Assembly: GCF_001423265.1 (NCBI RefSeq)
Contig: NZ_LMND01000031.1
Span: forward strand, 214,507 to 278,506
Origin: Methylobacterium sp. Leaf108
GTDB lineage: Bacteria; Pseudomonadota; Alphaproteobacteria; Rhizobiales; Beijerinckiaceae
Reading direction: 5' to 3'
Length of the DNA: 64,000 bases
Each line of letters begins with the position of its first letter. Position 1 is the stretch's first letter. The notes below the pieces were generated by a model. That model made no database searches, was not told the DNA's origin, and was given only the letters and a program-made list of their open reading frames with translations. Positions 26,812 through 36,983 of this stretch are shown piece by piece. The translations under genes and the position numbers were made by a program.

Positions 26812-27780
26812 TCAGTTGGCCGCCAGGGCCTTGGCGATGAAGTCCTTGCGCACGAAGGTGTCGTAGTCGGGCTGGGCGGCGAGGTTGCCCAGGGCGATCT
26901 GCGTGTCGAGGCCGAGCGCCAGCGCCGCCTTGGTGATGTCGACGCTCACCGGATAGACCTTCTCGTCCATCATGCGCTTGACGGCGGCCTCGACCACGGC
27001 CGGATCGAGGTTCGGGAACTGGCGCTTGGCCACCGCCACGGCCTTGGCCGGCTCGGCCTGCATCAGGGTGACCGCCGCCTGCATGCCGTTGACGAAGGCC
27101 TGGGCCGCGGCCGGGTCGACGTCCTTGCGCGCGCTCACCGCCGAGAAGGCGTAGGGGCCGTAGAGCTTGGGGAACCCGAGCACCACCTTCATGCCCTTGG
27201 CCACGACCTGGTCGAGGCCGGGTTCGTAGAGCACCGCGACCTTGGCCTGGCCGGCCAGGAAGGGGCCGGGCTCGGTGCCGAGCTGGACCTGGGTGAGGGT
27301 CACGTCGTCCTTCGAGAGGCCGTTCTCCTTGAGGAGCTTGAGGAACAGCGACGTGCTCGTGGTCGGCATCAGGCCGGTGACGATGGTCTGGCCCTTGAGG
27401 TCCTGGACGCCGGTGAAGTTGAAGTCGGGCGTCGTGGCGATCCACACGGCCGCCCCGTTGACGACGTTGGCGATGACGTTGACGGGAGCGCCCTTCGAGG
27501 CGGCCACCGCCGTCCATTCCGGCCCGTGGATCGAGAACTCGGCGCTCTTCGAGATGACGGCCGAGAGGGCGACGCTCGGGGCGCCGGCCGTCTCCTTGGT
27601 CACCGCGATCCCGGCCTTGGCGAACAGGCCCTCGTCCATGGCCACGTAGAGCGGCAGGTAGAGCATCGACTGGAAGGCCTGCGAGACCGTGGCCTTCAGG
27701 GCCTGCGCGCAGGCCGGGCCGGCCGAGAGGAGGGAGCCCAGGAGGGCGAGGGCGGGGAGGGTCTTGCTCAGTGCCGTCAC
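26812..27780 (-). CDS. ABC transporter substrate-binding protein, NMT1/SsuA-like
   Basis: 322 residues. A signal peptide ends near GPACAQA. It has a periplasmic binding fold of the nitrate/taurine/thiamine-precursor group (YLPLYVAMDEGLFAKAGI, AVISKSAEFSIHGPEW, DLKGQTIVTG). GTG 27780 is chosen; GAGG lies upstream. No permease or ATPase gene accompanies it in the window, so it must use components encoded elsewhere. Flanking amidase and formamidase-like genes suggest it binds an amide or an N-containing organic compound. Confidence 0.88.
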   Translation of the reverse strand: MTALSKTLPALALLGSLLSAGPACAQALKATVSQAFQSMLYLPLYVAMDEGLFAKAGIAVTKETAGAPSVALSAVISKSAEFSIHGPEWTAVAASKGAPVNVIANVVNGAAVWIATTPDFNFTGVQDLKGQTIVTGLMPTTSTSLFLKLLKENGLSKDDVTLTQVQLGTEPGPFLAGQAKVAVLYEPGLDQVVAKGMKVVLGFPKLYGPYAFSAVSARKDVDPAAAQAFVNGMQAAVTLMQAEPAKAVAVAKRQFPNLDPAVVEAAVKRMMDEKVYPVSVDITKAALALGLDTQIALGNLAAQPDYDTFVRKDFIAKALAAN

Positions 27781-27863
27781 GGGGGAACCTCGGCGTTTCG
27801 GTGGTGGGAGGGACGTGCGGGTGGGGAAGGGAGGTGTTCGGAGAGGCCCGCGCGGGGTGCGGG

Positions 27864-29306
27864 TCAGCTCGGCCGATCCGAAAAGATCGCCTTCTTGACG
27901 ATGGCGTGGACGCCCCAGTTGCCGTCGACGACCTGGGTGATGCCGAAGTCGACGGCGATCGACATCAGCGAGATCGCCTCGTCCTCGGTGAGCCGGTGGG
28001 CGTGCATCAGGAACTGGCGCATCTTGCGGAAGGCATCGCGCATGGCGAGGTCGATGGAGGACTTGCCGAAGATCGCGGCCTGCGCGTCGGGCCCGAGGTC
28101 GACGAGGTAGTTCGGGTAGCTGAACCCTGAGAGCACCCACTCCTCGGCCGTCTCGATCATCGGGAAATCGAGGGCCTCGAGGGAGGTGCCGGCCAGATCC
28201 GCCTTCTTGTGCAGCACGAACTGGAAGGTGCCGGTGAGCGAGCACTCGATGGCGGTGCCGCACAGCTCCGAATCGCCCTGGCTGGCGTGGGGGTCGCCCA
28301 CCGAGAACAGGGCACCGGGCACGGCCACCGGGTAGTACATCGTGGCGCCCTTGCCGATGCGCCAGTTGTCGATGTTGCCGCCGGTGTAGCTCGGGGGAAT
28401 CGAGTTCACCATGTCGGCCTCCCTGGGCGCGAGCCCCATGGTGCCGAAATGCGGGCGGATCGGGATGCGCACGCCCTTGAGGACGTCGAAGTTGCGCTTG
28501 GTCTTCGTGTGGTCGACCGGCAGGCCGGGATAGTCGATGGTCGGATGGACGACCCCGTCGGGGTCGGTGACGCCGGGCCAGGGGAAGTTGTAGACGGCCT
28601 TGGCCCAGTCCCTCGCGCCGCTGGCGTCGACCTCGTAGATGGTCACGACCTCGCGGGTGCGGTCGCCGGTGATCATGTCCTTGTGGTGGTAGCCCCACCA
28701 GGCGGCGGCGTTGCTGCCGAAGCTGCGGCCCTCGAATGTCGGGTTGGCGCAGGGGCGCGGCGCCACGTCGAGGATGCGGACCTCGAGGACGTCGCCGGCC
28801 TCCGCCCCGCGGATCGCCACCGGACCGGTGCAGATGTGGACGCCCAGCCCCCCGCCCGGGCCGAGGGGCGAAGTCTCGGGGCCGGCACCGCGGCGGGCGA
28901 CGCCCTTGGCCTCCTTCGTCCAGAGGAAGACGCTCTCGGCGCCGGGGTCGCCCGTCACCATGCGCTCGGCATCGTCGTTGGCGTGGTGGGTCAGGGTCTC
29001 GATGGTGACGTAGTCACCGGACGCGATCTCGACCTGGGGCTTGAGGAGCTTCGAGAAGTAGCCCCAATGCACCGTCTCGGCGGTGGCCGGCAGATGGTAG
29101 TGCGCGGTCCGTCTGATCCCCTTGGCGCTCGCCTGCGCCAGGGCAGGGCCGACCAGCGAGATGCCGCCCGCGGCGAGGGCGGCCGCCCCACCGGTGGCGA
29201 GAAAGCCGCTCTTGATGAAGGCGCGCCGCTCCGGCGCGAGCTCGCCGAGGAAGCGCCGGCGATGCTCTTCGAAGCCGGCGCAGTTCGGATCGTCACCACG
29301 GCACAT
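27864..29306 (-). CDS. Acetamidase/formamidase family protein, Tat-exported
   Basis: 480 residues. A twin-arginine signal (ERRAFIKSGFL, Arg27-Arg28, followed by a hydrophobic stretch ending ALAQA) precedes an FmdA/AmdA-type domain. That domain shows the expected ETVHWGYFS, ESVFLWT, HFGTMGLAP and VGDPHASQGDSELCGTAIE blocks. The family hydrolyses formamide or acetamide; export of such an enzyme is less usual, since classical FmdA is cytoplasmic. ATG 29306 has GGGAG upstream. First gene of the amide operon, with an inverted-repeat operator candidate about 135 bases upstream. Confidence 0.88.
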   Translation of the reverse strand: MCRGDDPNCAGFEEHRRRFLGELAPERRAFIKSGFLATGGAAALAAGGISLVGPALAQASAKGIRRTAHYHLPATAETVHWGYFSKLLKPQVEIASGDYVTIETLTHHANDDAERMVTGDPGAESVFLWTKEAKGVARRGAGPETSPLGPGGGLGVHICTGPVAIRGAEAGDVLEVRILDVAPRPCANPTFEGRSFGSNAAAWWGYHHKDMITGDRTREVVTIYEVDASGARDWAKAVYNFPWPGVTDPDGVVHPTIDYPGLPVDHTKTKRNFDVLKGVRIPIRPHFGTMGLAPREADMVNSIPPSYTGGNIDNWRIGKGATMYYPVAVPGALFSVGDPHASQGDSELCGTAIECSLTGTFQFVLHKKADLAGTSLEALDFPMIETAEEWVLSGFSYPNYLVDLGPDAQAAIFGKSSIDLAMRDAFRKMRQFLMHAHRLTEDEAISLMSIAVDFGITQVVDGNWGVHAIVKKAIFSDRPS

Positions 29307-29651
29307 CGCGTCGCTCCCGCCACCCGTCGCGGAAAACATGTATGCAAGCCAGCGGCCAAAGTCCGTGCAGGCCGGGCTTCGTCGGGACCGGGTCTCCGGC
29401 ACGGCGGCGACGTCGCCTGAGACATATCTGCCACGCGCATTTCGTTTTTCGGAAAAACGATCGAACCCGATGGGTCTCTACACGTTGGCGGTCGGTGAAA
29501 CGCAGGTTCGACCCGGCACAACGGGTTCCTCACGCTCACTCCACCATTGGGTCGTCTTCGCTCCCCGTCGGATCCGGCGGAGAATGAATACGATTATTTG
29601 GTATACCACCAGCTTTCGTCTTTCTCGCGTACGACCATCAGGAGTCCCACC
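29307..29651. other. Divergent promoter region
   Basis: 345 bases between the amide operon and a membrane protein gene. It contains the palindrome listed separately and an A+T-richer patch around 29586-29625. No gene seen. Confidence 0.6.
29442..29460. promoter_or_regulatory. Perfect inverted repeat, candidate operator of the amide operon
   Basis: TCGTTTTT-CGG-AAAAACGA: 8-bp arms and a 3-base spacer, in the divergent promoter region upstream of the acetamidase/formamidase gene. The shape fits a dimeric repressor site; it could also terminate or bend DNA. Confidence 0.45.
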
Positions 29652-30557
29652 TTGGCCCTTTCTACGACCCTCCACCCATCCGCATCGACGACCGCCGAGG
29701 TTCGGGACGCGGGTACCACCGTCGCCCTCAACCAGGTCTCCTGGGGCGCCGTCTTCGCCGGAGCCGTCGCGGCGCTGGTCGCGCAGATGATCCTCAACAT
29801 GGTCGGCCTCGGCATCGGCCTCTCCGTCCTCAACCCGACCGGCACCGACACCCCGACCGCCGGTTCGCTGTCGACGGGCGCCGGCCTGTGGTGGGTGATC
29901 TCGGGCATCGTCGCCTCGGCCATCGGCGGCTTCCTCGCCGGGCGCCTGTCGGGCCGGCCGGCCGGCACCTCCGCCTACCACGGCCTGGTGTCCTGGGCGG
30001 TGACGACCCTCGTCATCGTCTACCTCCTGACCTCGGCGGTGGGCGGCCTCATCGGCGGTGCCTTCGGCGGCATCACCAGCGTGATCGGCGGGGCCGGTTC
30101 GGCCGTCGGCGGCGCGGCCCAGACGGCGGCCCAGGCCGCGGCCCCCTCGCTGACCAAGATCTCCAACCCGCTCGACGGCATCGAGAACCAGGTCCGCCAG
30201 TCCACCGGCAACCAGGACCCGCAGGCCCTGCGTGACGCCGCCGCCGCCGCCGTGCGCGCCTATCTCTCGGGCGACGCCTCGCAGAAGGCCCAGGCCGAGA
30301 CCAAGGCCGCCGACGCCCTCGCCAAGGCGCAGGGCATCCCGGCGGACCAGGCCAAGGCCCAGATCCAGGACTACCAGCGCCAGTACGAGGCCACCGTGGC
30401 CGACGCCAAGCAGAAGGCCACGGCTGCCGCCGAGGCGACCCGCAGCGCCGCCGCGCAGGGTGCCCTCTACGCCGCCCTCGCCCTGGTGCTCGGTGCCCTC
30501 GCGGCCTTCTTCGCCGGCCGCATGGGTTCGGTGTCGCCGGTCGTGCGTCGTCACTGA
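29652..30557 (+). CDS. Membrane protein, often annotated 'PhnA-like'
   Basis: 301 residues. SWGAVFAGAVAALVAQMILN starts a first membrane helix. Several Gly/Ala-rich helices follow (one beginning GLWWVISGIVASAIGGFLAG). A long Ala/Gln/Lys-rich amphipathic region (about 175-275) and a final C-terminal helix (LYAALALVLGALAAFFAGRM) complete it. TTG 29652 is selected because AGGAG sits nine bases upstream; no ATG fits. The PhnA-like name is historical and implies no phosphonate activity. A strong terminator follows. Confidence 0.75.
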   Translation: MALSTTLHPSASTTAEVRDAGTTVALNQVSWGAVFAGAVAALVAQMILNMVGLGIGLSVLNPTGTDTPTAGSLSTGAGLWWVISGIVASAIGGFLAGRLSGRPAGTSAYHGLVSWAVTTLVIVYLLTSAVGGLIGGAFGGITSVIGGAGSAVGGAAQTAAQAAAPSLTKISNPLDGIENQVRQSTGNQDPQALRDAAAAAVRAYLSGDASQKAQAETKAADALAKAQGIPADQAKAQIQDYQRQYEATVADAKQKATAAAEATRSAAAQGALYAALALVLGALAAFFAGRMGSVSPVVRRH

Positions 30558-30586
30558 CGCCGGCTGACGGCCAGACCTGACAAGAG

Positions 30587-30622
30587 AACGGCCCCCGGAT
30601 CGCTCCGGGGGCCGTTTTCGTT
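30587..30622 (+). terminator. Strong hairpin terminator between convergent genes
   Basis: AACGGCCCCCGGA pairs perfectly with TCCGGGGGCCGTT around TCGC, then TTCGTT. The A-run on its left makes it usable from both sides. Confidence 0.9.
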
Positions 30623-30634
30623 CGCCGGTTCGCA

Positions 30635-30660
30635 GCACAAGGTGATCGACCGGAAATGCA

Positions 30661-30665
<5 letters not shown>
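30635..30665 (+). repeat. Possible truncated copy of dispersed repeat family 1
   Basis: About 26 bases (AAGGTGATCGACCGGAAATG, then CATCAG) resemble the right end of the copies at 4032 and 22875. It abuts the stop of the malic enzyme gene. Short, so tentative. Confidence 0.4.
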
Positions 30666-32994
<2,329 letters not shown>

Positions 32995-33051
32995 GGGCCT
33001 CCCTCCCTGGATCGCGCGCCGTTGTCGCGCCCTCGTGCCGTCCCGATCCGG

Positions 33052-33720
33052 ATGGCTCCGTTGAGGACTCTGTTGCACCGCCTGCGGACCCTGCGCAACC
33101 CGCACAACGAGACCCGCCTGCACCTGGCGCGGCTCGCGCGCCGGCACGGTTTCAGCATCGGCGCCTACTCCTACGGGTGCCCGAAGGTGCGCTTCGCCGG
33201 GTCGGGAAAATCCCTGACGATCGGCCGGTATTGTTCCATCGCCGACCATGTCGAGATCATGCTCGGGGGCGACCACCGCCTCGACTGGGTGACGACCTAC
33301 CCCTTCGCGGCCATGGACGGCCTGTGGCCGGGCGTGGAGGCGCCGCCGGACTACCAGGTCTCGCGCGGCGACGTGACCATCGGCAGCGACGTCTGGCTCG
33401 GCACGGGCTGCCTGGTCCTGTCGGGCGTCACCATCGGCCACGGGGCGGTGGTGGCCGCCCGCGCGGTGGTGAGCCGCGACGTGCCGCCCTACGCGGTGGT
33501 GGCCGGCAACCCCGCCCGGGTGGTCCGCCACCGGTTCGAGGCCACCGCCATCGCCGACCTCCTCGAGACCGCCTGGTGGGACCGCGACCCGGCCACCATC
33601 GCGAGCCTGGTGCCGCTCCTGCAGAGCGGGCGGGTGGCGGAGGTGGCGGCGGCGCTGCGAGCGGATCGCGAGAGAAGCCAAAGGCCGCCCGCCGTTGCGG
33701 CGGCGGCGCGAATTTCCTAA
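33052..33720 (+). CDS. Hexapeptide-repeat O-acetyltransferase (CatB/Vat-like)
   Basis: 222 residues. It has the left-handed beta-helix signature (KSLTIGRYCSIADHVEIMLG, then DVTIGSDVWLGTGCLVLSGVTIGHGAVVAARAVV split across turns) and the closing PPYAVVAGNPARVVRHRF. The family transfers acetyl from acetyl-CoA to sugars or antibiotics. The substrate is unknown; the position is divergent from maeB, which supplies pyruvate, but no functional link is implied. Confidence 0.85.
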   Translation: MAPLRTLLHRLRTLRNPHNETRLHLARLARRHGFSIGAYSYGCPKVRFAGSGKSLTIGRYCSIADHVEIMLGGDHRLDWVTTYPFAAMDGLWPGVEAPPDYQVSRGDVTIGSDVWLGTGCLVLSGVTIGHGAVVAARAVVSRDVPPYAVVAGNPARVVRHRFEATAIADLLETAWWDRDPATIASLVPLLQSGRVAEVAAALRADRERSQRPPAVAAAARIS

Positions 33721-33758
33721 ACCCGCCGCCTGCCGACCTGCTGTTCAAGGCCCCGACG

Positions 33759-34010
33759 ATGTCCGATACGCCCCCCGACCGCCTCGCGGTGAACCCCAAC
33801 AGCCCGTTCTACAACGAGGCGATCCTGGAGCGCGGCATCGGCATCCGCTTCAAGGGCGTCGAGAAGACCAACGTCGAGGAGTATTGCGTCAGCGAGGGCT
33901 GGGTCCGCCTGTCGGCCGGCAAGACCCTCGATCGCGCCGGCAACCCGATGACGGTCAAGCTCAAGGGCCCGGTCGAGCCCTACTTCCGGCAGGCGCCCGA
34001 AGAGGCGTGA
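33759..34010 (+). CDS. DUF3297 family small protein
   Basis: 83 residues, the full family length. It begins MSDTPPDRLAVNPNSPFYNE and ends with VKLKGPVEPYF. The block GIGIRFKGVEKTNVEEYCVS is diagnostic. Small conserved cytosolic protein without assigned activity; older databases mislabel it glutathione peroxidase. It is 38 bases after the acetyltransferase gene. Confidence 0.88.
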   Translation: MSDTPPDRLAVNPNSPFYNEAILERGIGIRFKGVEKTNVEEYCVSEGWVRLSAGKTLDRAGNPMTVKLKGPVEPYFRQAPEEA

Positions 34011-34068
34011 GGTCGGGCTGAGGCGAGCGGGAGGCCCGGATGGGCCGCCCGCCCGGTCGTCCTGCGGC

Positions 34069-34719
34069 TCAGAACGTGCGCTTCTCGCGCACCTGCCCGT
34101 CGAAGCCGACGTGGAGTTCGCGCTCGCGCCCGTCGGCGCCACGGGCGGCCACATCGAGGTGGCGCGGTCCGCGCTTGATCACCCGGACGTCGGAATAGCC
34201 CGCCGCCTCGACCCTGGCGGTCAGGGCCGGCACGTCGATGGTGGGGCCGAGGCCGACCTTGTCCTTGGCCCAGTCGAGGCCGCCGGGACGCGGACCGCCC
34301 GCCGGCCCGAGGACCACGACACGCCCGTCCGCACAGGTGATGGTCGCCGCGCGCAAAAAACCCTTCTCGAAGCGGCCCTGGACGGTGACGGCCTCGCCCT
34401 TGGTCACCAGGGTGGCCCCCTCGCCCTCGCGGCCGGTCTCTACCAGCGCCCGGCCGGTGGCGTCCTGCAGGACGAACTTATTGCCGTAGATCTCGGCGAC
34501 CTCGCCCTTGACGGCGGTGGCGGCCGAGGAGGCCAGCGCCGAGACGGCGACGGGGGCCACCGGCGTCGGCGCCACCGCGGCGGGCTGGGCCAGGGACAGT
34601 CCGGCCGCACCCAGCGCCAGCGGGGCGGCGATGGCGCCGACCACGAGCGCCCGGCGGCGGGGGCGCTTGGCGGCGGGAACGGCGGTAGGGGTCTGGGTGG
34701 TCTCGGTCTCGGTGGTCAT
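34069..34719 (-). CDS. Periplasmic OB-fold plus PepSY-like protein
   Basis: 216 residues. A basic cytoplasmic start (AAKRPRRR) and membrane anchor/signal (ALVVGAIAAPLALGAAGLSLA) are followed by a YgiW/BOF-like OB-fold. That fold runs through KGEVAEIYGNKFVLQDATGR and on to GEAVTVQGRFEKGFLRA. A C-terminal PepSY-like module ends HVGFDGQVREKRTF. Such proteins are typical targets or modulators of PhoPQ/QseBC-like systems, and this one lies divergent from exactly such a pair. Binding partner unknown. Confidence 0.75.
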   Translation of the reverse strand: MTTETETTQTPTAVPAAKRPRRRALVVGAIAAPLALGAAGLSLAQPAAVAPTPVAPVAVSALASSAATAVKGEVAEIYGNKFVLQDATGRALVETGREGEGATLVTKGEAVTVQGRFEKGFLRAATITCADGRVVVLGPAGGPRPGGLDWAKDKVGLGPTIDVPALTARVEAAGYSDVRVIKRGPRHLDVAARGADGRERELHVGFDGQVREKRTF

Positions 34720-34864
34720 GATGGCGATGTCCTGTCGGTGCGAAGTCCCCTCTCGGGTCGACGCCGGTCTAGGACACGGCCTCCAACCCGGACTGAACCG
34801 GCCGGTTAAGCCCCGGTTCAACGAGCCGGGTTAAGCCGCCCGATCGCAAGGACCACGAGCCGCC

Positions 34865-35533
34865 ATGAAAATCCTGCTGGTGGAGGACGATGCGCCCCTG
34901 GCCGCCGAGATCGAAAAGGCCCTGCGCGCCGAGAACTTCGCCCTCGACCGGGCGGGCAACGGCGAGGACGCCCAGCATCTGGGCGAGACCGAGCGCTACG
35001 ACGCGGTGGTGCTCGACGTCGGCCTCCCGAAGCGCGACGGCATCGCGGTGCTCGGGGCCTGGCGCGCGGCCGGGCTGACGCTGCCCGTGCTGATCCTCAC
35101 CGCCCGCGACGGCTGGAGCGACAAGGTCGCGGGCTTCAAGGCGGGCGCCGACGACTACCTCGTCAAGCCCTTCCGCATCGAGGAACTGGTGATCCGCCTG
35201 CGCGCCCTGGTGCGGCGGGCGAGCGCGGGGGGTGCGGCCCGGATCGCCTGCGGTCCCTTAAGCTTCGACGCCGGGCTCGGCACCTTCGAGCGCGACGGGC
35301 TGCCCCTGAAGCTCACCGGCCTCGAATGGCGGGTGCTGTCCTGCCTCATCCTGCGCAAGGACGGCGTGGTGCCCCGCGACCACCTCATCGAGAGCGTCTA
35401 CGACGGCGATGCCGAGGTCGATTCGAACTCCGTCGAGGTCATCATCACCCGCCTGCGCCGCAAGATCGCCCCGGCCCGGATCGAAGGCGTGCGCGGCCAC
35501 GGCTACCGCCTCCTCGACGGGGAGGGGGCGTGA
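34865..35533 (+). CDS. OmpR/PhoB-family response regulator
   Basis: 222 residues. The receiver domain has the acidic pocket VEDDAP, phospho-acceptor Asp51 (VVLDVGLPKRDG) and conserved Lys101 (YLVKPF). The winged-helix DNA-binding domain ends IEGVRGHGYRLL. It regulates transcription in response to the kinase encoded next; the stop overlaps that gene's GTG. The divergent OB-fold gene 145 bases away is a likely target. Confidence 0.94.
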   Translation: MKILLVEDDAPLAAEIEKALRAENFALDRAGNGEDAQHLGETERYDAVVLDVGLPKRDGIAVLGAWRAAGLTLPVLILTARDGWSDKVAGFKAGADDYLVKPFRIEELVIRLRALVRRASAGGAARIACGPLSFDAGLGTFERDGLPLKLTGLEWRVLSCLILRKDGVVPRDHLIESVYDGDAEVDSNSVEVIITRLRRKIAPARIEGVRGHGYRLLDGEGA

Positions 35534-36918
35534 GGTCGCCGGGCGCGACGCCGTCCTCTGGCAGGAAGGGGCCGCCCCACGTCCGTCTCGGCTCCCTGCG
35601 CCGGCGCCTGCTCACGGCCGCCCTCGTCCTCGTGGTGGCGGCCCTAGTGGTGGCAGGCATCGCCATCGGGCTGATCCTGCACCGGTTCGTGCGCGGCCAG
35701 CTCGACAGCCGCCTCGACAGCCAGATCGTCGCCATCGCGACGGGCCTCGAGGCCGGTCCGAACGGCCTCGCCACCGCCCCCGGCCTCGACGGGCCGCCCT
35801 TTGACCGGCGGCGGTCCGGCTGGTACTGGCAGGTCCGCCGGGACGGGACGGTGCTGCGCTCGGGCACCCTCGAGGGGCGGGACCTCGACGTCCCCGCCGG
35901 GCCGCGGCGTCCGCGCGACCACGACGGGCCGCATCCGGCCGACGGCGTCGATCCCTGGGGCCGCCCGGTGATCCTGCGCGTGCTGACCCTGCCGCCCGGG
36001 GCCGGGGCGGGGCCGACGGTGATCGCGGCCGCCGCGCCGGCCGCCGCCCTCAACGGCCCCTTGCGCGAGGCGCTGGGCGCGCTGGCCCTGACGCTCGGCG
36101 TCCTCGGCCTGTGCCTGATGGCCGGGGTGGTGGCGCAGGTGCACCTGGGGCTGCGCCCCCTGGAGCGCCTGCGCCGCGATCTCGCGCAGGTCCGGGAGGG
36201 GCGCCGCGCCCGCATCCCCGCGGCGCAGCCGGCCGAGATCAAGCCCCTGGTCGCCGAGGTCAACGCCCTCCTCGACCAGGGCGAGGCCAACCTGGAGCGC
36301 GCCCGCACCCATGTCGCCAACCTCGCCCACGGCCTCAAGACACCCCTGGCGACCCTGTCGATGGCCCTGGCGAGCGAGGGCCGCGACACCGACGGCCGCC
36401 TGTCGGCCCTCGTCTCGGCCATGGACGGGCAGATCCGCCATCACCTGCGCCGTGCCCGCGCCGCGGCCCTGGGCGAGGCCGCCCGCACCCGCCTCGAGCT
36501 GGCCGGCCCCGTCGCCGACCTGCGCACCACCTTCGTGCGGCTCTACGCCGAGAAGGGCGTCGCCATCGCCCTCGACCTGCCGGCCGGGCTGGGGGTCGCC
36601 TGCGACGGCCAGGACCTCGACGAGATGCTCGGCAACCTCGTCGACAACGCCTGCCGCTGGTGCCGGACGCGCGTGCGCATCGCGGCCGCGGCCCGCGGGG
36701 CCGGCATCGTCATCGCGGTGGAGGACGACGGCCCGGGCCTCGACGCGCAGGCCGCGGCCGAGGCGCTGCGACGTGGCCGGCGCCTCGACGAAAGCCTGCC
36801 CGGCCACGGCTTCGGCCTGTCGATCACCACCGAACTCGCCGACCTCTACGGCGGCGGCCTCGCCCTCGGCCGCGCCGGCCTCGGAGGCCTGCGCGCGGAG
36901 CTGACCCTGCCGGCGTGA
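35530..36918 (+). CDS. Sensor histidine kinase (PhoQ-like)
   Basis: 462 residues. Two membrane helices (about 25-52 and 179-205) flank a periplasmic sensor. A HAMP-like linker follows, then His267 in NLAHGLKTPLATLS, the N box DEMLGNLVDNACRW, the G1 box EDDGPGLD and the G2 box GHGFGLSIT. GTG 35530 overlaps the regulator's stop (GTGA) and has GGAGGGG upstream. The periplasmic part is Arg/Asp/Pro-rich (RRPRDHDGPHPADG), which could sense cations; that is inference. Confidence 0.93.
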   Translation: MRSPGATPSSGRKGPPHVRLGSLRRRLLTAALVLVVAALVVAGIAIGLILHRFVRGQLDSRLDSQIVAIATGLEAGPNGLATAPGLDGPPFDRRRSGWYWQVRRDGTVLRSGTLEGRDLDVPAGPRRPRDHDGPHPADGVDPWGRPVILRVLTLPPGAGAGPTVIAAAAPAAALNGPLREALGALALTLGVLGLCLMAGVVAQVHLGLRPLERLRRDLAQVREGRRARIPAAQPAEIKPLVAEVNALLDQGEANLERARTHVANLAHGLKTPLATLSMALASEGRDTDGRLSALVSAMDGQIRHHLRRARAAALGEAARTRLELAGPVADLRTTFVRLYAEKGVAIALDLPAGLGVACDGQDLDEMLGNLVDNACRWCRTRVRIAAAARGAGIVIAVEDDGPGLDAQAAAEALRRGRRLDESLPGHGFGLSITTELADLYGGGLALGRAGLGGLRAELTLPA

Positions 36919-36983
36919 GGGCAGGGGTGCAGCCCATCGGCCACGGACACCCCGCGCCACCCTCGTGTAGAGGGTGGCGGGTG

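Noticed and set aside
33759..34010. Glutathione peroxidase, as such proteins are sometimes labelled
   Set aside because: The sequence lacks a peroxidase fold or catalytic Sec/Cys motif; it matches the DUF3297 pattern.
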